From: Hetaerina americana
Taxonomy: Eukaryota > Arthropoda > Insecta > Odonata > Calopterygidae
NCBI GenBank assembly: GCA_022747635.1
Contig: JAKTNV010000005.1
Span: forward strand, 38,963,738-39,027,737
Direction of reading: 5' to 3'
Length of the DNA: 64,000 bases
Shown: one piece after another, positions 1-10,995 of the stretch
Layout: each line of letters begins with the position of its first letter
Numbering within the stretch: position 1 is the first letter of the stretch
Position numbers and translations under genes: made by a program
The notes under the pieces: model-generated
The model's input: only the letters and a program-made list of their open reading frames with translations
The model's database searches: none
Told to the model about the DNA's origin: nothing

Positions 1-160
1 TAGCTAAACTGGCTAAAGCACTAGCGCTGACATCGAGAGATCCGGGTTAGAATCCCGGTCAAGGCGAATAATTTTTACACTCTGAAATTGTTCCATTACT
101 GCGGAAGTGTTTTCAACCTGGGTGGTCAAAATGCTTGAAATGTTACATGAGCAGTAGCAT
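1..160 (+). mobile_element. tRNA-derived SINE (family A), head at window edge
   Basis: The first 66 bases carry RNA polymerase III promoter boxes typical of a tRNA head: an A-box-like TAGCTAAACTGG at 1-12 and a B-box-like GGTTAGAATCC near 46-56. The sequence after the B box (AAGGCGAATAATTTTT, then CTCTGAAATTGTT) recurs on the opposite strand near 24.3 kb and 38.1 kb, so this is a dispersed repeat and not a tRNA gene. The far 5' end lies outside the window and no clean 3' tail is seen, so the end is approximate. A functional tRNA is unlikely because no acceptor stem closes. Confidence 0.6.
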
Positions 161-3100
161 AGGCCGATTGGTTCTAACAGGGAGTGGTGAGTTGGTGAAT
201 GCGATTTATTTAAGATGTTTAGAAAGGATAAGTGAATACTTTAATGTGGCGCTTGATGTTGCGAAATGCGGAGGTTGAGGCCTGTACCGAGTTTTTCCCC
301 ACATCGAGTCTTTACTAAAGCATTGGCCAGAACGAAGATAATAATTCTGTATGAGAGTTGTAAGGCTCTCTTTTTCCAAGCGAGTCTCCACGTCGAAAGC
401 AAAGGTAAATAAAGATGGACCCACAGTTTCTTCCACTTTTGGCAACTTTGTCAAAAGAAGTCTTCAAATGTAAAGGTGCTTTTTTCCACTCTCGGTATCA
501 AAGAGTCGATCACGGCAAACCAGTATGAAGGCAACCTGGGATAGGCAACCCTCGGTACGAGCCTTGAAGTAAGGTGGTAATCTTTGATTATAGTCTTTTT
601 AAAAATGGATTTAGAGGGAGATAAAGAGGTCAGATGGACGGAAAGCAGTACAGACAAAGAGAAAGTTTGGCGTTCGGGATATATCCAAGGGTTACAGAAG
701 GCTGGTGAACGCAAATATTTGTGATTGGTAATTGGATTTTTTATATTGTGTTGCATTAGCAGACGCTATACAGTCGATGTAATAGGAGGAGGATGAGCTT
801 ATTACACAAAATTAAAGGCCAAATAATTTATGCGGAATTCAGTAGACGTTAGTTTTATTTTGCGCTGTCGGATTTTTTCTCTTTGGACAAGATTTGGCAG
901 AACGAAAGTGTCAAGTCTGTGTCCATTCAAGAATTACCTTCAATGATAGAGTTGTATTTGGTAGAATACCGTTTAAGTTAGGTAATTTATGGACACAGAC
1001 TGGATGCCTGATTTCCCCTGACAGGACAACGCCTGATTACCTATACTGCTTCAAGCCCTTCTTCAATTCCGCATGTTTTTTTCATTCTGTTGAAAATACC
1101 TGTCCGTCATTTTCATCGCTTACCTGGCCACCTCCCCTCCATCACATTTTCGGTATTTCATCGACAGTCAAAGTGCTTTCCATTCACCTTTCTTCCTCCT
1201 TCTAATTTTCCTCCCCTACCGTGCTCAGTGCTTTCCTGTTTTCCTTTTCGTCCGTTTTACCGTTTCCTTTCTTTTCTGAGCAAATTTCGAGAAACCTTTA
1301 TCTGTGTCTATTGTCTTTTGCCAGTGACCGAGTTTCCCCGCCTTGGAGTTTTGCTCTCCATATCAAACTTTTCACTTATCCTTTCGTGGCACTTTTACTC
1401 AGAAACATCGCCATTGATTCTCTCCTCATTGTGCGAGCTTCTTGTTCGCAATCCTTGTCCTTTTATCCCTACTACTTTGAATGTCTTGGTCCAAACCACT
1501 TTCAAGACATATCTGCTCTTAAACGATAGACTTAGACCAAATAATGGTTAATTATTTATGAAATGACTGTTTCATCAGCTAGTATTTGCAAAATACATTT
1601 ATCGGCTGTCGAGAATAATATTCCATGTGTACAAAGTCTGAAATGATGTAATACAAACAAACTAACTTCATATTACTCATGCGCCTATCCAAAACCTTCT
1701 CTTAAATAATAGACTAACAAGTAATGATAATTTCGTATTTAGGTAAATACTTTAGCTTTAAGAAAAAGTAATCACCCTTCCTGAATCATGCCCTTTAATT
1801 TCCGTCAATATTCGAAGAAAGTATTTATTTTGAATGCCGATACCATGGATACATGAAATTCTTCATAAAAAAGTTCATAAATCCACAGAGGTGTGATGTT
1901 TATTAAATGAGATTTACTTTTTAATTTTTTGGGAACATTGGTGGGATGCATGCGAAATCGGATCAAAATAAGCATTTTATTGCTTGCTTATCAGTTTCCG
2001 AGGGAGTTTCTTAGAAGAGTTACATAACATCAAATACTGACTCGAATTCCAGAGCTTTGGTTTGTCCCACCGAAAGAACTTCATACTAATTCCATGTATG
2101 CCTCATTAAATACTAGTGGCAATTTCTTTGAAAATGGTATTTTAAATGTTAACATTTTCAAGGTAATATTTAAGCATTTAATATTTTAAAAGAAGGATAT
2201 AAATTAGTTGAAAATAATTAAATATTATTTAATTTAATAATCGTTGTTTTAGTTTCTCTCTTAATTTAACAGTATCATTTGAAATTTTAAAGCATGCACT
2301 TGTCATCGGATATCAATTTCTCATGTTATGATGTCAAATCCTTTTCGCAATGGGATCGTTTTCAATGATGAAGCGAGTCTAACTCTGAAATATATATATG
2401 AATAAATCACGAGTAACTTAGGATATACGACCTGCTATATCGAGACTGAAATCTAAATTTCTGTGGTGATTGATTGAACGTTCACGGTTTTTACATGATT
2501 TATTTTGTTATTGTCTTTGTCAATTTTTGAGGATTTATCATCAAGAATTATCTAATTTTTTCAAATGTATACTTAAAGTGAATGAACGGTTAAAAGCGAT
2601 GCAAAATCGCAAATTTTAAAAATATAATCCAATTTTCATGATTTTTCCCCAATTTTGAAACCAATTGATCTATCAGAACTTTATCGTGTGGTAGCATTGT
2701 TATGATTTTGGTTCTGTGATTAGATTTCTCTCATAAAAATATGCACCCACAACATTCTACAGTTAACTACATCCGACCATAAATATGGAAAGTGCGTAAT
2801 ATAGGAAAGACAGCTCGGCCTACTCTTCAGTAAAAGTTTTATGTGGTTGTTCTAGTTTCAAAGTTACGGAATATAAAGTTCCGTTTTGTGTGTGGCAAAA
2901 GGATGAATAGAAGTCTGCTGACGCTAATAACTTATGTTATTTCGAAGCACATTCATCCAATATAGCCGAAATAAATCATGAGGTATATGAACTAACATTT
3001 TCCTTTCTATGTCTTTCAGGTGAGTCGCCAATTGCATTTTCCTATTCTTCGCTGCTCCACGTCTTGGTTGACATTCCAGTTGTCTGCAGGAGTTACGATA

Positions 3101-4845
3101 AGTAAACAATTGTCTAATTAATAAGTGCTAAAAGATTTCATTCAGCATTAGATTTATCGAAAATTAGGAGGTGATTTAAAGAAATTTCATTTAATTTTTC
3201 TCAAACAATACAATTTTATCAGTCCATGCTGTTGTAATCCTGACGAACTCATGGAACCCACTCTTTCTACAATACAAATAACATTTGGGGAATATAAAGT
3301 TTGTTGTTCTAGTAATGGGTAAATATTACCAGTTGAATCACCATTTTTTAGTTTAAACTGGCGGTAAATTACAAGATTCAGAAACTTGAGGTTGTGAGGA
3401 ATGAGAGTAACGTCTGTATGGCTCTTAGGAGAAGTCTCCTCTTAATGGGATGTTTCCAGTAGCATTACGGTGGGTTGTGAAAGCTATGAGCGCATCAGTA
3501 AGATATATATTTTAGTGCACCGAGGAACAAATATATTTCACATGGAAGTAGCAGTTGATCAAGTGTTAATTGATGGGAATAAGTTTATTGACAGATTAAG
3601 AGGAATAATGAGAACATAGTTTTGAGCTCATAAAGAAGAACCGCAGGAGTACTTATACAATAAGTCATTGAGTCTAGTGTTATTAAATTTATTGTGATTT
3701 CTGTTTAATTGCGGCGGGGAAATAGATGATATAAAAATTGTGTCTTGGAAAAGTTTGCAAAGAAATTCATTCGCAAAAATATTATGGTGATATTCAATTA
3801 TTTGTACTTGCTGTATACGCAACTGTATGCAGGAAATTGTCTTAAATTTGAAGAAAAGTATGTTTCAAATTAGCGCATATTTCAGCATTCGTGTGCTGAA
3901 AATACCGTAATACTCGTACACATTTAGGTAAATAAATGCTTTGCTGCTCTTTTTCTAAAGTATATCTATGTAATAGCATTCCCCCTGATTGCTAAAATAC
4001 GTACATGAGTTCATCGACCATGTTTAGTATTCGGCGATCATTTCACGCTGAAGGCAAATATTGCCGTGGAGAGCTGTTTGCAGAACGTTGGTATGGTAAC
4101 ATTTGGGATTGACTGCTTAGTATATCAAACAAGCGCACTGTATTATGTTTTCAGCAAAGACATCATGACTTCCGTTCTCGAAAAGGTGCAATGTAGCATT
4201 AGTGCCAATAAACCTAACCAGCCCTAGTGACTGCACCCTAACTAACAGTAGCTGTAAATTACTGAGGCATATTATATCGTGGGCACAAAATGAATCAGTA
4301 TAATTTTTAATCAACTAAAAAACGGAAATTTTGAGTATCTGTCAGATTATTTGATAATATTACTTTATTATTGCTAAAATTTAATTCAAGATGAATTATT
4401 TCCTAAATATTTCCTTTTGAAAAACAAAAATAAAATGATTTGGGATTAAATTGTCAAGGTTCGCAGAAGCAGAGAAAGAAGCCTACACATTATCTCTCGG
4501 TTTAAGCTATCATTAGTTATGATATATTTTATACATCATTTTTATACTATCCCAGGATATTGATTAGGTTATAAACGACTGTCTAATCTCTCGAGGCACA
4601 TTTTGACGGTTACGCTCGACTGCCTACAACAGAGATGAGCCAGATTTACGCATGGTTATATTCGCATATTTTGATGTAATTATTTAGCATGAATATTGGA
4701 TATTTCTAGCTGGAAGTTTTGCATGTCAATATAAATGCATCCGAAGTTTGCGAATTGATTCATTCGCAAAGTCCTCTGTCACGGTGGTTATTGATTGATG
4801 GTGGCGAAAACCATGGAAAAATTATTCGTTTCGTTATTTTATTTT
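161..4845. other. Unassigned AT-rich DNA
   Basis: No gene or recognised element is seen. About 1030-1530 is C/T-rich, which keeps several overlapping plus-strand frames open (up to 153 codons). Their products are Phe/Leu/Ser/Pro-rich with no domain, and I do not regard them as genes. An imperfect hairpin at 914-1001 is listed separately. The rest is AT-rich with only short chance frames. Confidence 0.6.
914..1001. repeat. Imperfect inverted repeat (hairpin)
   Basis: AGTCTGTGTCCAT at 914-926 is the exact reverse complement of 989-1001. A second matching block (AATTACCT at 932-939 against AGGTAATT at 980-987) extends the stem with a few unpaired bases, leaving a loop of about 40 nt. It could be a decayed fold-back repeat or a chance hairpin; nothing shows that it is transcribed. 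Confidence 0.4.
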
Positions 4846-4905
4846 ACATCTACATCTACATAATACCCCGCAAGCCGCCGCAAGGGCGTGTGGCGGGGGG
4901 TTTTA
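4846..4905 (-). repeat. LINE 3' terminus: G/C hairpin plus TGTAGA repeats
   Basis: Read on the minus strand, a GC-rich stem-loop (centre about 4866-4900, with CCCCGC and GCGGGG arms) is followed directly by TGTAGATGTAGATGT. A structured 3' end with a short tandem tail is what a LINE polymerase is expected to recognise when it starts copying. It marks the 3' boundary of the element; the base-level end is uncertain because the flank is T-rich. Confidence 0.65.
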
Positions 4906-6052
4906 GGTCACCAACCGTAAAAAGGAAGAACACCACATGCAAAAAAACAACACGGAAAATTACACCCACAGCAGCGCACACACTCATGCAAAAATCCCTT
5001 CATCCAACACTCATGCAAACACATATACCGCAAAACAACTAAAAAACTGCACCCCATGATGCAGCACGAAAGCCATCCTACAACACGGAAGCCAGGACAC
5101 AACAAGCAAGAAATTGAAACACCACATGAAAATGCACCACGAAACACTCTGCCCCCAAAGAGTCTTTAAAAGGCAGGGAATGCGACCCAACGTTGCAGGT
5201 AGCAGGAATTTACCCCCGCGAAGAGGGACGAGGGATTGAAAGGGAAACTTAAAAACAGATGAACAGAACATGAATGAGGTCATTCGGGAAGAATGTGTTA
5301 TTATAACAAAACACATAAGGTTAGTGGAAGAGCATGCATTTAAATACAACTAATTATTTTTTAGACGCTGAGGGTGGCAAGTGGAATTTTTGCTATCTAT
5401 AACCCTGCAGTTGCTATCCCGTATTGTCCGTGGGAAAAAGGAGTCCTTAAGTCGGCTAGTTCTGGCATCTATTTCCCGAATTTTATATGCATGATCCAAG
5501 CGACCAATGTATGTAGGAGTACGAATAATTTGCGAGACCTCGGTGCTGAAACATGCGGATCTGAATTTATTTAATAATTTCAATCTTGCATTGAATTGTC
5601 TCTCTGCCAATGATTCCCACCCCAAATCCATGAGCATTTCGGTGACGCTTTGCGTTTTATCGGAGGAATTTTTTACAAAACGGGCTGCCCGGCGTTTAAC
5701 CTTCTCAATTTTCCGAATGAGACCTTTTTCACTCGGATCCCACACGCTACATGCGTATTCTAAATGAGGCCTTACAAGAGCGTGGTAACAACGTTCCTTG
5801 ACCTTCGAGTCACTTTTGCCGACAATGCGTCTAATGAATCCCAATTTTTTATATGCTTGACCGCAGACTTTACGTATGTGAGTCCCTTAAGTTAAGTCTT
5901 TTGTGAATGTAACACCTAGGTATTTTACCGTATCAACAACTGCTAGGTCACCTCCAGCTAATTTGTAAGCAAATCCCGTTGATCTTTTAAAGAAATTTAC
6001 CACTGAACATTTATTATAATTTAGTGTCAATCCCCAGTTAGAACACCATTTA

Positions 6053-6805
6053 CGAGGGTCATCCGGAAAGTAGTACCCGTTCGTGAAATAAAGACACTAA
6101 AGTAAATATTAACAAACATAAAAAATTTTATTTGAAAGAGGATACTTTAAACTACTTCTCAACATAATCTCCAAGCAAATTAAGGCATTTGTCATAACGT
6201 GTGACAAGTTTCTGTATTCCTGCTGCATAATCCTTCGCCGCCAGCTCATTGAGATACGCGAGGGACCCATCTTGCACAAATTTTTGCATAATGCAGATGG
6301 TGTTTAACAATTTCATAAACAATTGTTCGAGAAACATTGGGAAAATGCTCACAGATGTCATCAATTGTGACGCGCCGATCGTTCCTCACGAATTCGTCAA
6401 CTGAGCTCACCAGTTGGTCTGTAATGACAGACGGTCTCCCCGAACGCTCATCGTCGTGTGTGTTCCCCCTCCCCATGTTGAAGTTGCGACACCACCGCCG
6501 AACAGACGACTCGTCCATTGCATTGTCTCCATACACCTCCTTTAATTGGCGATGAATATCACATGGGCGAACGTTTCTTGCATTGAGGAATTTAATCACT
6601 GCCCTCACTTCACAACTGGCGGCGTTCTCAATTTTTTTAAACATTGTAAACAATCACAGAAACAACACAGGCAATGCTAGCGTCACGCAACTTGGCTCAG
6701 AGAAGGCAGACAAGCCACTGAAGCTATCTGACCTCGTCCAGCGGCTACTCGCGTCGTCAGCACTTCATGCGGCACGAACGGGTACTACTTTCCGGATGAC
6801 CCTCG
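6053..6805 (-). mobile_element. mariner deletion derivative, copy 1 (753 bp)
   Basis: The ends are perfect 33-bp inverted repeats (6053-6085 and 6773-6805, beginning CGAGGGTCATCCGG), flanked by TA at 6051-6052 and 6806-6807, the target duplication of Tc1/mariner elements. Transposase remnants read on the minus strand. At 753 bp it is well under the usual length of about 1.3 kb because the catalytic middle of the gene is missing. It sits inside the LINE at 4846-6935 and is therefore younger. Copy 2 at 9729-10492 shares the same internal structure. Confidence 0.95.
6152..6653 (-). pseudogene. mariner transposase remnant: N-terminal DNA-binding domain joined to the C-terminal tail
   Basis: From the ATG ending at 6653, 135 codons (down to 6246) encode the N-terminal paired-type helix-turn-helix region, including DIHRQLKEVYG, SSVRRWCRNF and the hinge DDERSGRPSV. 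The frame runs out after CARWVPRVS. The last part of a mariner transposase (KLVTRYDKCLNLLGDYVEK) follows in another frame, ending at 6152. The DD34D catalytic domain between them is deleted (a full transposase is about 345 residues), so it cannot cut or join DNA. A 135-residue DNA-binding product is still possible on paper; there is no evidence of expression. Confidence 0.9.
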
Positions 6806-7149
6806 TAGTAATGCATTCTAAATCCTGCGCTAGAATAAAACGATCCTCATCCCCAGATATCTCCCGATAGATCACCGTGTCATCCGCGAGCATCCTAATT
6901 TTACTTTCACTTCGCGGTTCAAATCGTTAACAAAATTTTAAATGCAATGATAGCAACGATTTATTATTAATGAGGTATAGATACCAAATAATTATCATTT
7001 TATGAGCCTATTCAATGATATGGTTGAAAGTCTGTTGACATCTCTGAACTCCGTAGCTTCACTCCAAGTAACGTAAGTCAGGTAACGTATCTTGGCGCTC
7101 TCTCTATCCTCTATATGAGTGTATGGAAATTTCAATCGAACCTTACTGA

Positions 7150-8061
7150 CAGGGTTCGTCCGGAAAATAAGTGTACTGAGCTCAGAAAAAAAAATTTATT
7201 ACACTTTTACAATCTTAAGCTAATATTCCTCAAAATAGGACCCTTGTGAGTCGATACACTTGTTCCAGCGGCGTTCCCATTCCTGGAACGCTCCCGCGAA
7301 GGCATCATCGGGAACCTCTCTAAGACACGTCGTCACGGCCTCTTTGACGGCGTCCAAAGTCCCGTATCGCGTTCCTTTCAAACTCCTCTTTATCTTCGGG
7401 AACAGGAAGAAGTCCTGAAGAATGTGGATCATTTTTGCAGTGATCCGCAAGTTGTGTCGCGATTTCCAAACGATTGAGTCTTTGATCATCACTGAGTACT
7501 TTCGGCACCAACTTTGCACAAATTTTTCGCATCTGTAGTTGCTTAATAATCTCGTGCACTATTGTTTTTGGCACATTACACTGCTCTGCTATCATCCGAA
7601 CACTAAGACGACGATCAGAGTTTAGTACATCGCGAACTTTTCGCACATTTTCGTCGGTGAGTGTCGTTGATGGGCGTCCAGGCCGTGGTTCGTCGTCGAC
7701 CTCTTCTCTGCCCTCCACGAACATCTTGTGCCACCGAAAGATCATGTTTCTGGACATGGCTGACTCCCCGTAAGCCTGGTTAATCATACCGACAGTTTCG
7801 GTAGACGATTTCCCAAGCTTTACCGCAAATTTGATGGAATAACGCTGCTCCAAAAACTTCGGCATCGCGTTCCGTGACGTGGGTCGAGCGTGGAGGTTTG
7901 CGTTAACAGAACTCCTCACTACACCACAGCTCAGAGCCGACTGCCTTTTTCAGCGTCGCTTGCCAACATTACCCCCTCCAATCGCAGCCCGTCAGAGCGG
8001 TGGTAGGCGCGCCTGTAGCGGCGGGAAAAAATCAGTACACTTATTTTCCGGACGAACCCTG
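7150..8061 (-). mobile_element. Second mariner family, deletion derivative (912 bp)
   Basis: Perfect 30-bp inverted repeats (7150-7179 and 8032-8061, beginning CAGGGTTCGTCCGG) bound a 912-bp element with transposase remnants on the minus strand. The right flank is TA (8062-8063), but the left flank reads GA, so the left target base has probably mutated. The terminal repeats resemble those of the 6053-6805 element (shared core TCCGGAAA), yet the transposase remnant is clearly different, so this is a separate lineage. Confidence 0.9.
7220..7919 (-). pseudogene. mariner-type transposase with the catalytic centre deleted
   Basis: The minus-strand frame 7919-7320 encodes the N-terminal part: a probable true start at MPKFLEQRYSIKF, helix-turn-helix sequence with SAMSRNMIFRWHKMF, the hinge motif GRPSTTLTDENVRK and a second HTH with VPKTIVHEIIKQLQ. 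After ATQLADHCKNDP the frame becomes nonsense. The true C-terminus continues in another frame (ILQDFFLFPKIKRSLKGTRYG to SQGSYFEEY, ending at 7220). A deletion therefore removed the first two catalytic aspartates and kept the region of the third (QDFFLF). The gene cannot encode an active enzyme. Confidence 0.9.
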
Positions 8062-8063
8062 TA

Positions 8064-9728
8064 TATGAGTACCTACTTACTTTACTAGATGGTGAATGCA
8101 GATATAACTGCAGCGTAAACTCTCTCATTGTTTGTGAAATACCATTATATTATTATACATACTATGGTAGTTCTAATAATAATATTGATTAAATAGTTCT
8201 ACGTCCGTAAAATAACCTTCGGTAATTTATACTTAAATATGGGCATAACTTATAAGAACCTCAGAATATTATTTTCAGCAGTCATTCCAAAAATTCACGA
8301 AACTACTACGAAAAATGTGACATTTTATTTCTCTCATTTGGATGCAATTTCATTCTAGAAGTAAGTGATTTATGAATGTTCGTCAGTAGAATATTAAATT
8401 TTAGTAAAATTATAACTATTACCATGGATATGGACTGGGAAATTTGGTATTTATATGTAAATTAAAAGGTTTTGCGTAAGGTTCTTACATTTGGTAATAA
8501 CATTCTAAGTTCTATCACAACAATTTACTAACTTCAGTCTAATGATGGGCAGAAAATTAAAACATTTCAGTTCTAATTAAATATCTATTAGATCTACATT
8601 TTTATTATTCAATCCCACAACAAATCGGTCAATTTGTGACTTTTAAGATTAGGTAGTCTTTGTTTTTGGATTTTATGAGGCTAGGAAACAGATGTTTTCC
8701 TATTAAAATTCTGTGTAGTCTTCCTTACTAATTACATTCTGTATAAATATCCCGTTTTTACTGCATTCGTCTTGTTCTATTAGTATTTATCTATTTATTC
8801 ATTTCCTGTTTATAATTGTCGTGTTCCCACCATTTTAATCCATGTTTTAAAAAATATAGTCCGTGTTTCCGCTCGCTCTCAGCGATTCTGTTGACAACGA
8901 TCAGAGAAGAGTTAGGAGAGATATGCATAAATGGGTACCGAAGTGAATTTTACCGGAGATATATTTGCATTTTTAGCGTGGCAGAAAACGATTTTTGATA
9001 GGAAAATATTCTGTTTGAATAATTTCATGCATATCTAGTGAAAAATGGTAAAAACGTAACAGTGAAGACATATTTGTAAGATAACTTCATTTTTATCACA
9101 CTCAAATATTGAAATGCCAGGCACAATTTTTTAATATCTATTGAAATATGTGCACACCCTTATCCTTTAAGTATTGATCTAATAAACGTAACTGCCTTGA
9201 AATTTGCCTTCTAGATTTTAAGTTTTCCGTATTCTAAGTTGATCGAATATTTCCCAATGTTCTATGTATATATCCATGCTTACAAGTGTCGCCATGTAAA
9301 ATGAAAATTTATCCACGGAAGAAATGAAATTATACACCAAGGGACCACAAATTCATATATACTTAGTGAATAGAGAAAAATATGTTAGGCTAAAAAACAC
9401 TACATGGAACTGCGTCAGTTTTAGGCAGAAATTTAAATCTGCCCTGTACGTAAGGTTATATTGGAGTGTGAGCTGACAGGAAGAGATACGGAATAACCAA
9501 GAAAACTATTCAGTTCATCTATGAATAAAAATACCACATATATTTCTCTTTGGTGACTTACTGGAAGCGTATAAATATATGCGTATGTAGATAAGTATCC
9601 CCAGTGTAGTAACAATCACCAGTGAATTTTAGCATGTTTCACGATTAGTCGATTTTGGTTTTAAATTGAATGTAAAAAGATTGCATACTACCCCCTTGAA
9701 ATCGGAGGGTTCCTAATTAATGTTAATA
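8064..9728. other. Unassigned AT-rich DNA
   Basis: Only short chance frames of about 60 codons are present. I see no repeat boundary, RNA gene or recognisable protein fragment. Confidence 0.6.
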
Positions 9729-10492
9729 CGAGGGTCATCCGGAAAGTAGTACCCGTTCGTGCCGCATGAAGTGCTGACGACGCGAGTAGCCGCTGGACGA
9801 GGTCAGATAGCTTCAGTGGCTTGTCTGCCTTCTCTGAGCCAAGTTGCGTGACGCTAGCATTGCCTGTGTTGTTTCTGTGATTGTTTACAATGTTTAAAAA
9901 AATTGAGAACGCCGCCAGTTGTGAAGTGAGGGCAGTGATTAAATTCCTCAATGCAAGAAACGTTCGCCCATGTGATATTCATCGCCAATTAAAGGAGGTG
10001 TATGGAGACAATGTAATGGACGAGTCGTCTGTTCGGCGGTGGTGTCGCAACTTCAACATGGGGAGGGGGAACACACACGACGATGAGCGTTCGGAGAGAC
10101 CGTCTGTCATTACAGACCAACTGGTGAGCTCAGTTGACGAATTCGTGAGGAACGATCGAACGAGCGAAGGCGCGTCACAATTGATGACATCTGTGAGCAT
10201 TTTCCCAATGTTTCTCGAACAATTGTTCATGAAATTGTTAAACACCATCTGCATTATGCAAAAATTTGTGCAAGATGGGTCCCTCGCGTATCTCAATGAG
10301 CTGGCGGCGAAGGACTATGCAGCAGGAATACAGAAACTTGTCACACGTTATGACAAATGCCTTAATTTGCTTGGAGATTATGTTGAGAAGTAGTTTAAAG
10401 TATCCTCTTTCAAATAAAATTTTTTATGTTTGTTAATATTTACTTTAGTGTCTTTATTTCACGAACGGGTACTACTTTCCGGATGACCCTCG
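9729..10492 (+). mobile_element. mariner deletion derivative, copy 2 (764 bp)
   Basis: This is the same element as 6053-6805, on the opposite strand: the 33-bp terminal repeats are at 9729-9761 and 10460-10492, flanked by TA (9727-9728 and 10493-10494). It is colinear with copy 1 through the internal deletion and differs in length by exactly 11 bp, explained by one small insertion (AACGAGCGAAG, near 10159-10169) plus a few substitutions. High identity between the two copies points to fairly recent movement. Confidence 0.95.
9881..10393 (+). pseudogene. mariner transposase remnant, copy 2 (fused 170-codon frame)
   Basis: The frame starts with MFTMFKKIENAASCEV and matches the copy 1 DNA-binding domain for about 93 residues. 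The 11-bp insertion then shifts it, and about 40 residues are out-of-frame translation of the second helix-turn-helix region. By chance the shifted frame is the one that encodes the C-terminal end KLVTRYDKCLNLLGDYVEK, so the whole reads as one frame. The apparently longer ORF is therefore less authentic than the 135-codon frame of copy 1. It has no catalytic domain. Confidence 0.9.
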
Positions 10493-10494
10493 TA

Positions 10495-10995
10495 ATATCA
10501 AATTTAAATTTTTTAGTTGTGAGACTCTACATCAAGCTCGACTCTTTCGAGAGATGTACAGTCGACGAGGCATATTTAAAGTATGTATGAAGTAGGTAAC
10601 TAATGAATGATTGTCGTTAGTATTAAAATTCGAAAAACCGAAATTTTCTCTGCAAAACAACTTGATCAATAATTTCATCGTGATTTTATATGGCGTGACA
10701 CATTTTTAATTGCCTTTAATATCATACATTTATCACTTGTTTTTGTGTCCATGGTGTCCTTGTATTGGTCTTGACCTTGCATTTCCGTATATTTAAATAC
10801 ATACCATTATTTTTATTCGAGCTACAATAACCTACTATTCTCTTTAGATCGCTAAAATTTAAAATTAACATCGCCATTGATAAAAGAGTTTGAAAATCCT
10901 TGAACTAGGTGTACCATCGAGCAGCATCTTTTGTAAACGATAATTTGAACAAATTGAGTAGCTTCAGGCGTGTTGTAGTGGAAGTCGAACATAAT
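10495..10995. other. Unassigned AT-rich DNA between mariner copy 2 and a fold-back element
   Basis: AT-rich with no open frame of interest and no repeat recognised. Confidence 0.55.

Larger units (their letters stand above)
4846..6935 (-). mobile_element. 5'-truncated CR1/L2/Jockey-like LINE, interrupted by a mariner
   Basis: On the minus strand, pieces of one reverse transcriptase run from about 6935 to 5350, followed by a 3' UTR of about 500 bp that ends in TGTAGATG repeats at 4846-4860. The frame is interrupted at 6053-6805 by a mariner derivative; when that insert and one copy of the TA are ignored, the reading frame continues. The 5' end is lost within the palm domain, just upstream of a VNDL motif. 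The endonuclease half is missing, as is common for LINEs that insert by target-primed reverse transcription. The clade is judged from the C-terminal motif style and is not firm. Confidence 0.85.
5350..6935 (-). pseudogene. LINE reverse transcriptase, C-terminal half (broken)
   Basis: The longest open piece (5350-5844, 164 codons) begins in GFIRRIVGKSDSKVKERCY and contains LVRPHLEYACSVWDP, RRAARFVKN and SFFPRTIRDSN, a set typical of the C-terminal thumb/connection region of CR1/L2/Jockey-like LINE polymerases. Upstream in the same reading lie KYLGVTFTK, then an in-frame TAA (near 5889-5891), which is one reason to call it broken. Beyond the mariner insert come MLADDTVIYRE (the catalytic box, normally F/YADD) and FVNDL, separated by a frameshift. 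This is a dead copy: truncated, with a stop, a frameshift and an insertion. The 5350-5844 frame alone is unlikely to be expressed. Confidence 0.85.

Noticed and set aside
1..66. Possible functional tRNA gene
   Set aside because: A and B boxes are present, but no acceptor stem can be closed, and the same sequence plus its downstream body recurs at 24.3 kb, so it is a SINE head.
1090..1551. 153-codon open frame
   Set aside because: C/T-rich compositional frame with no motif; two other plus-strand frames overlap it.
2924..3109. Possible exon with a polypyrimidine-AG acceptor (TTTCTATGTCTTTCAG)
   Set aside because: Only one weak splice-like signal, no domain in any frame, and no partner exon.
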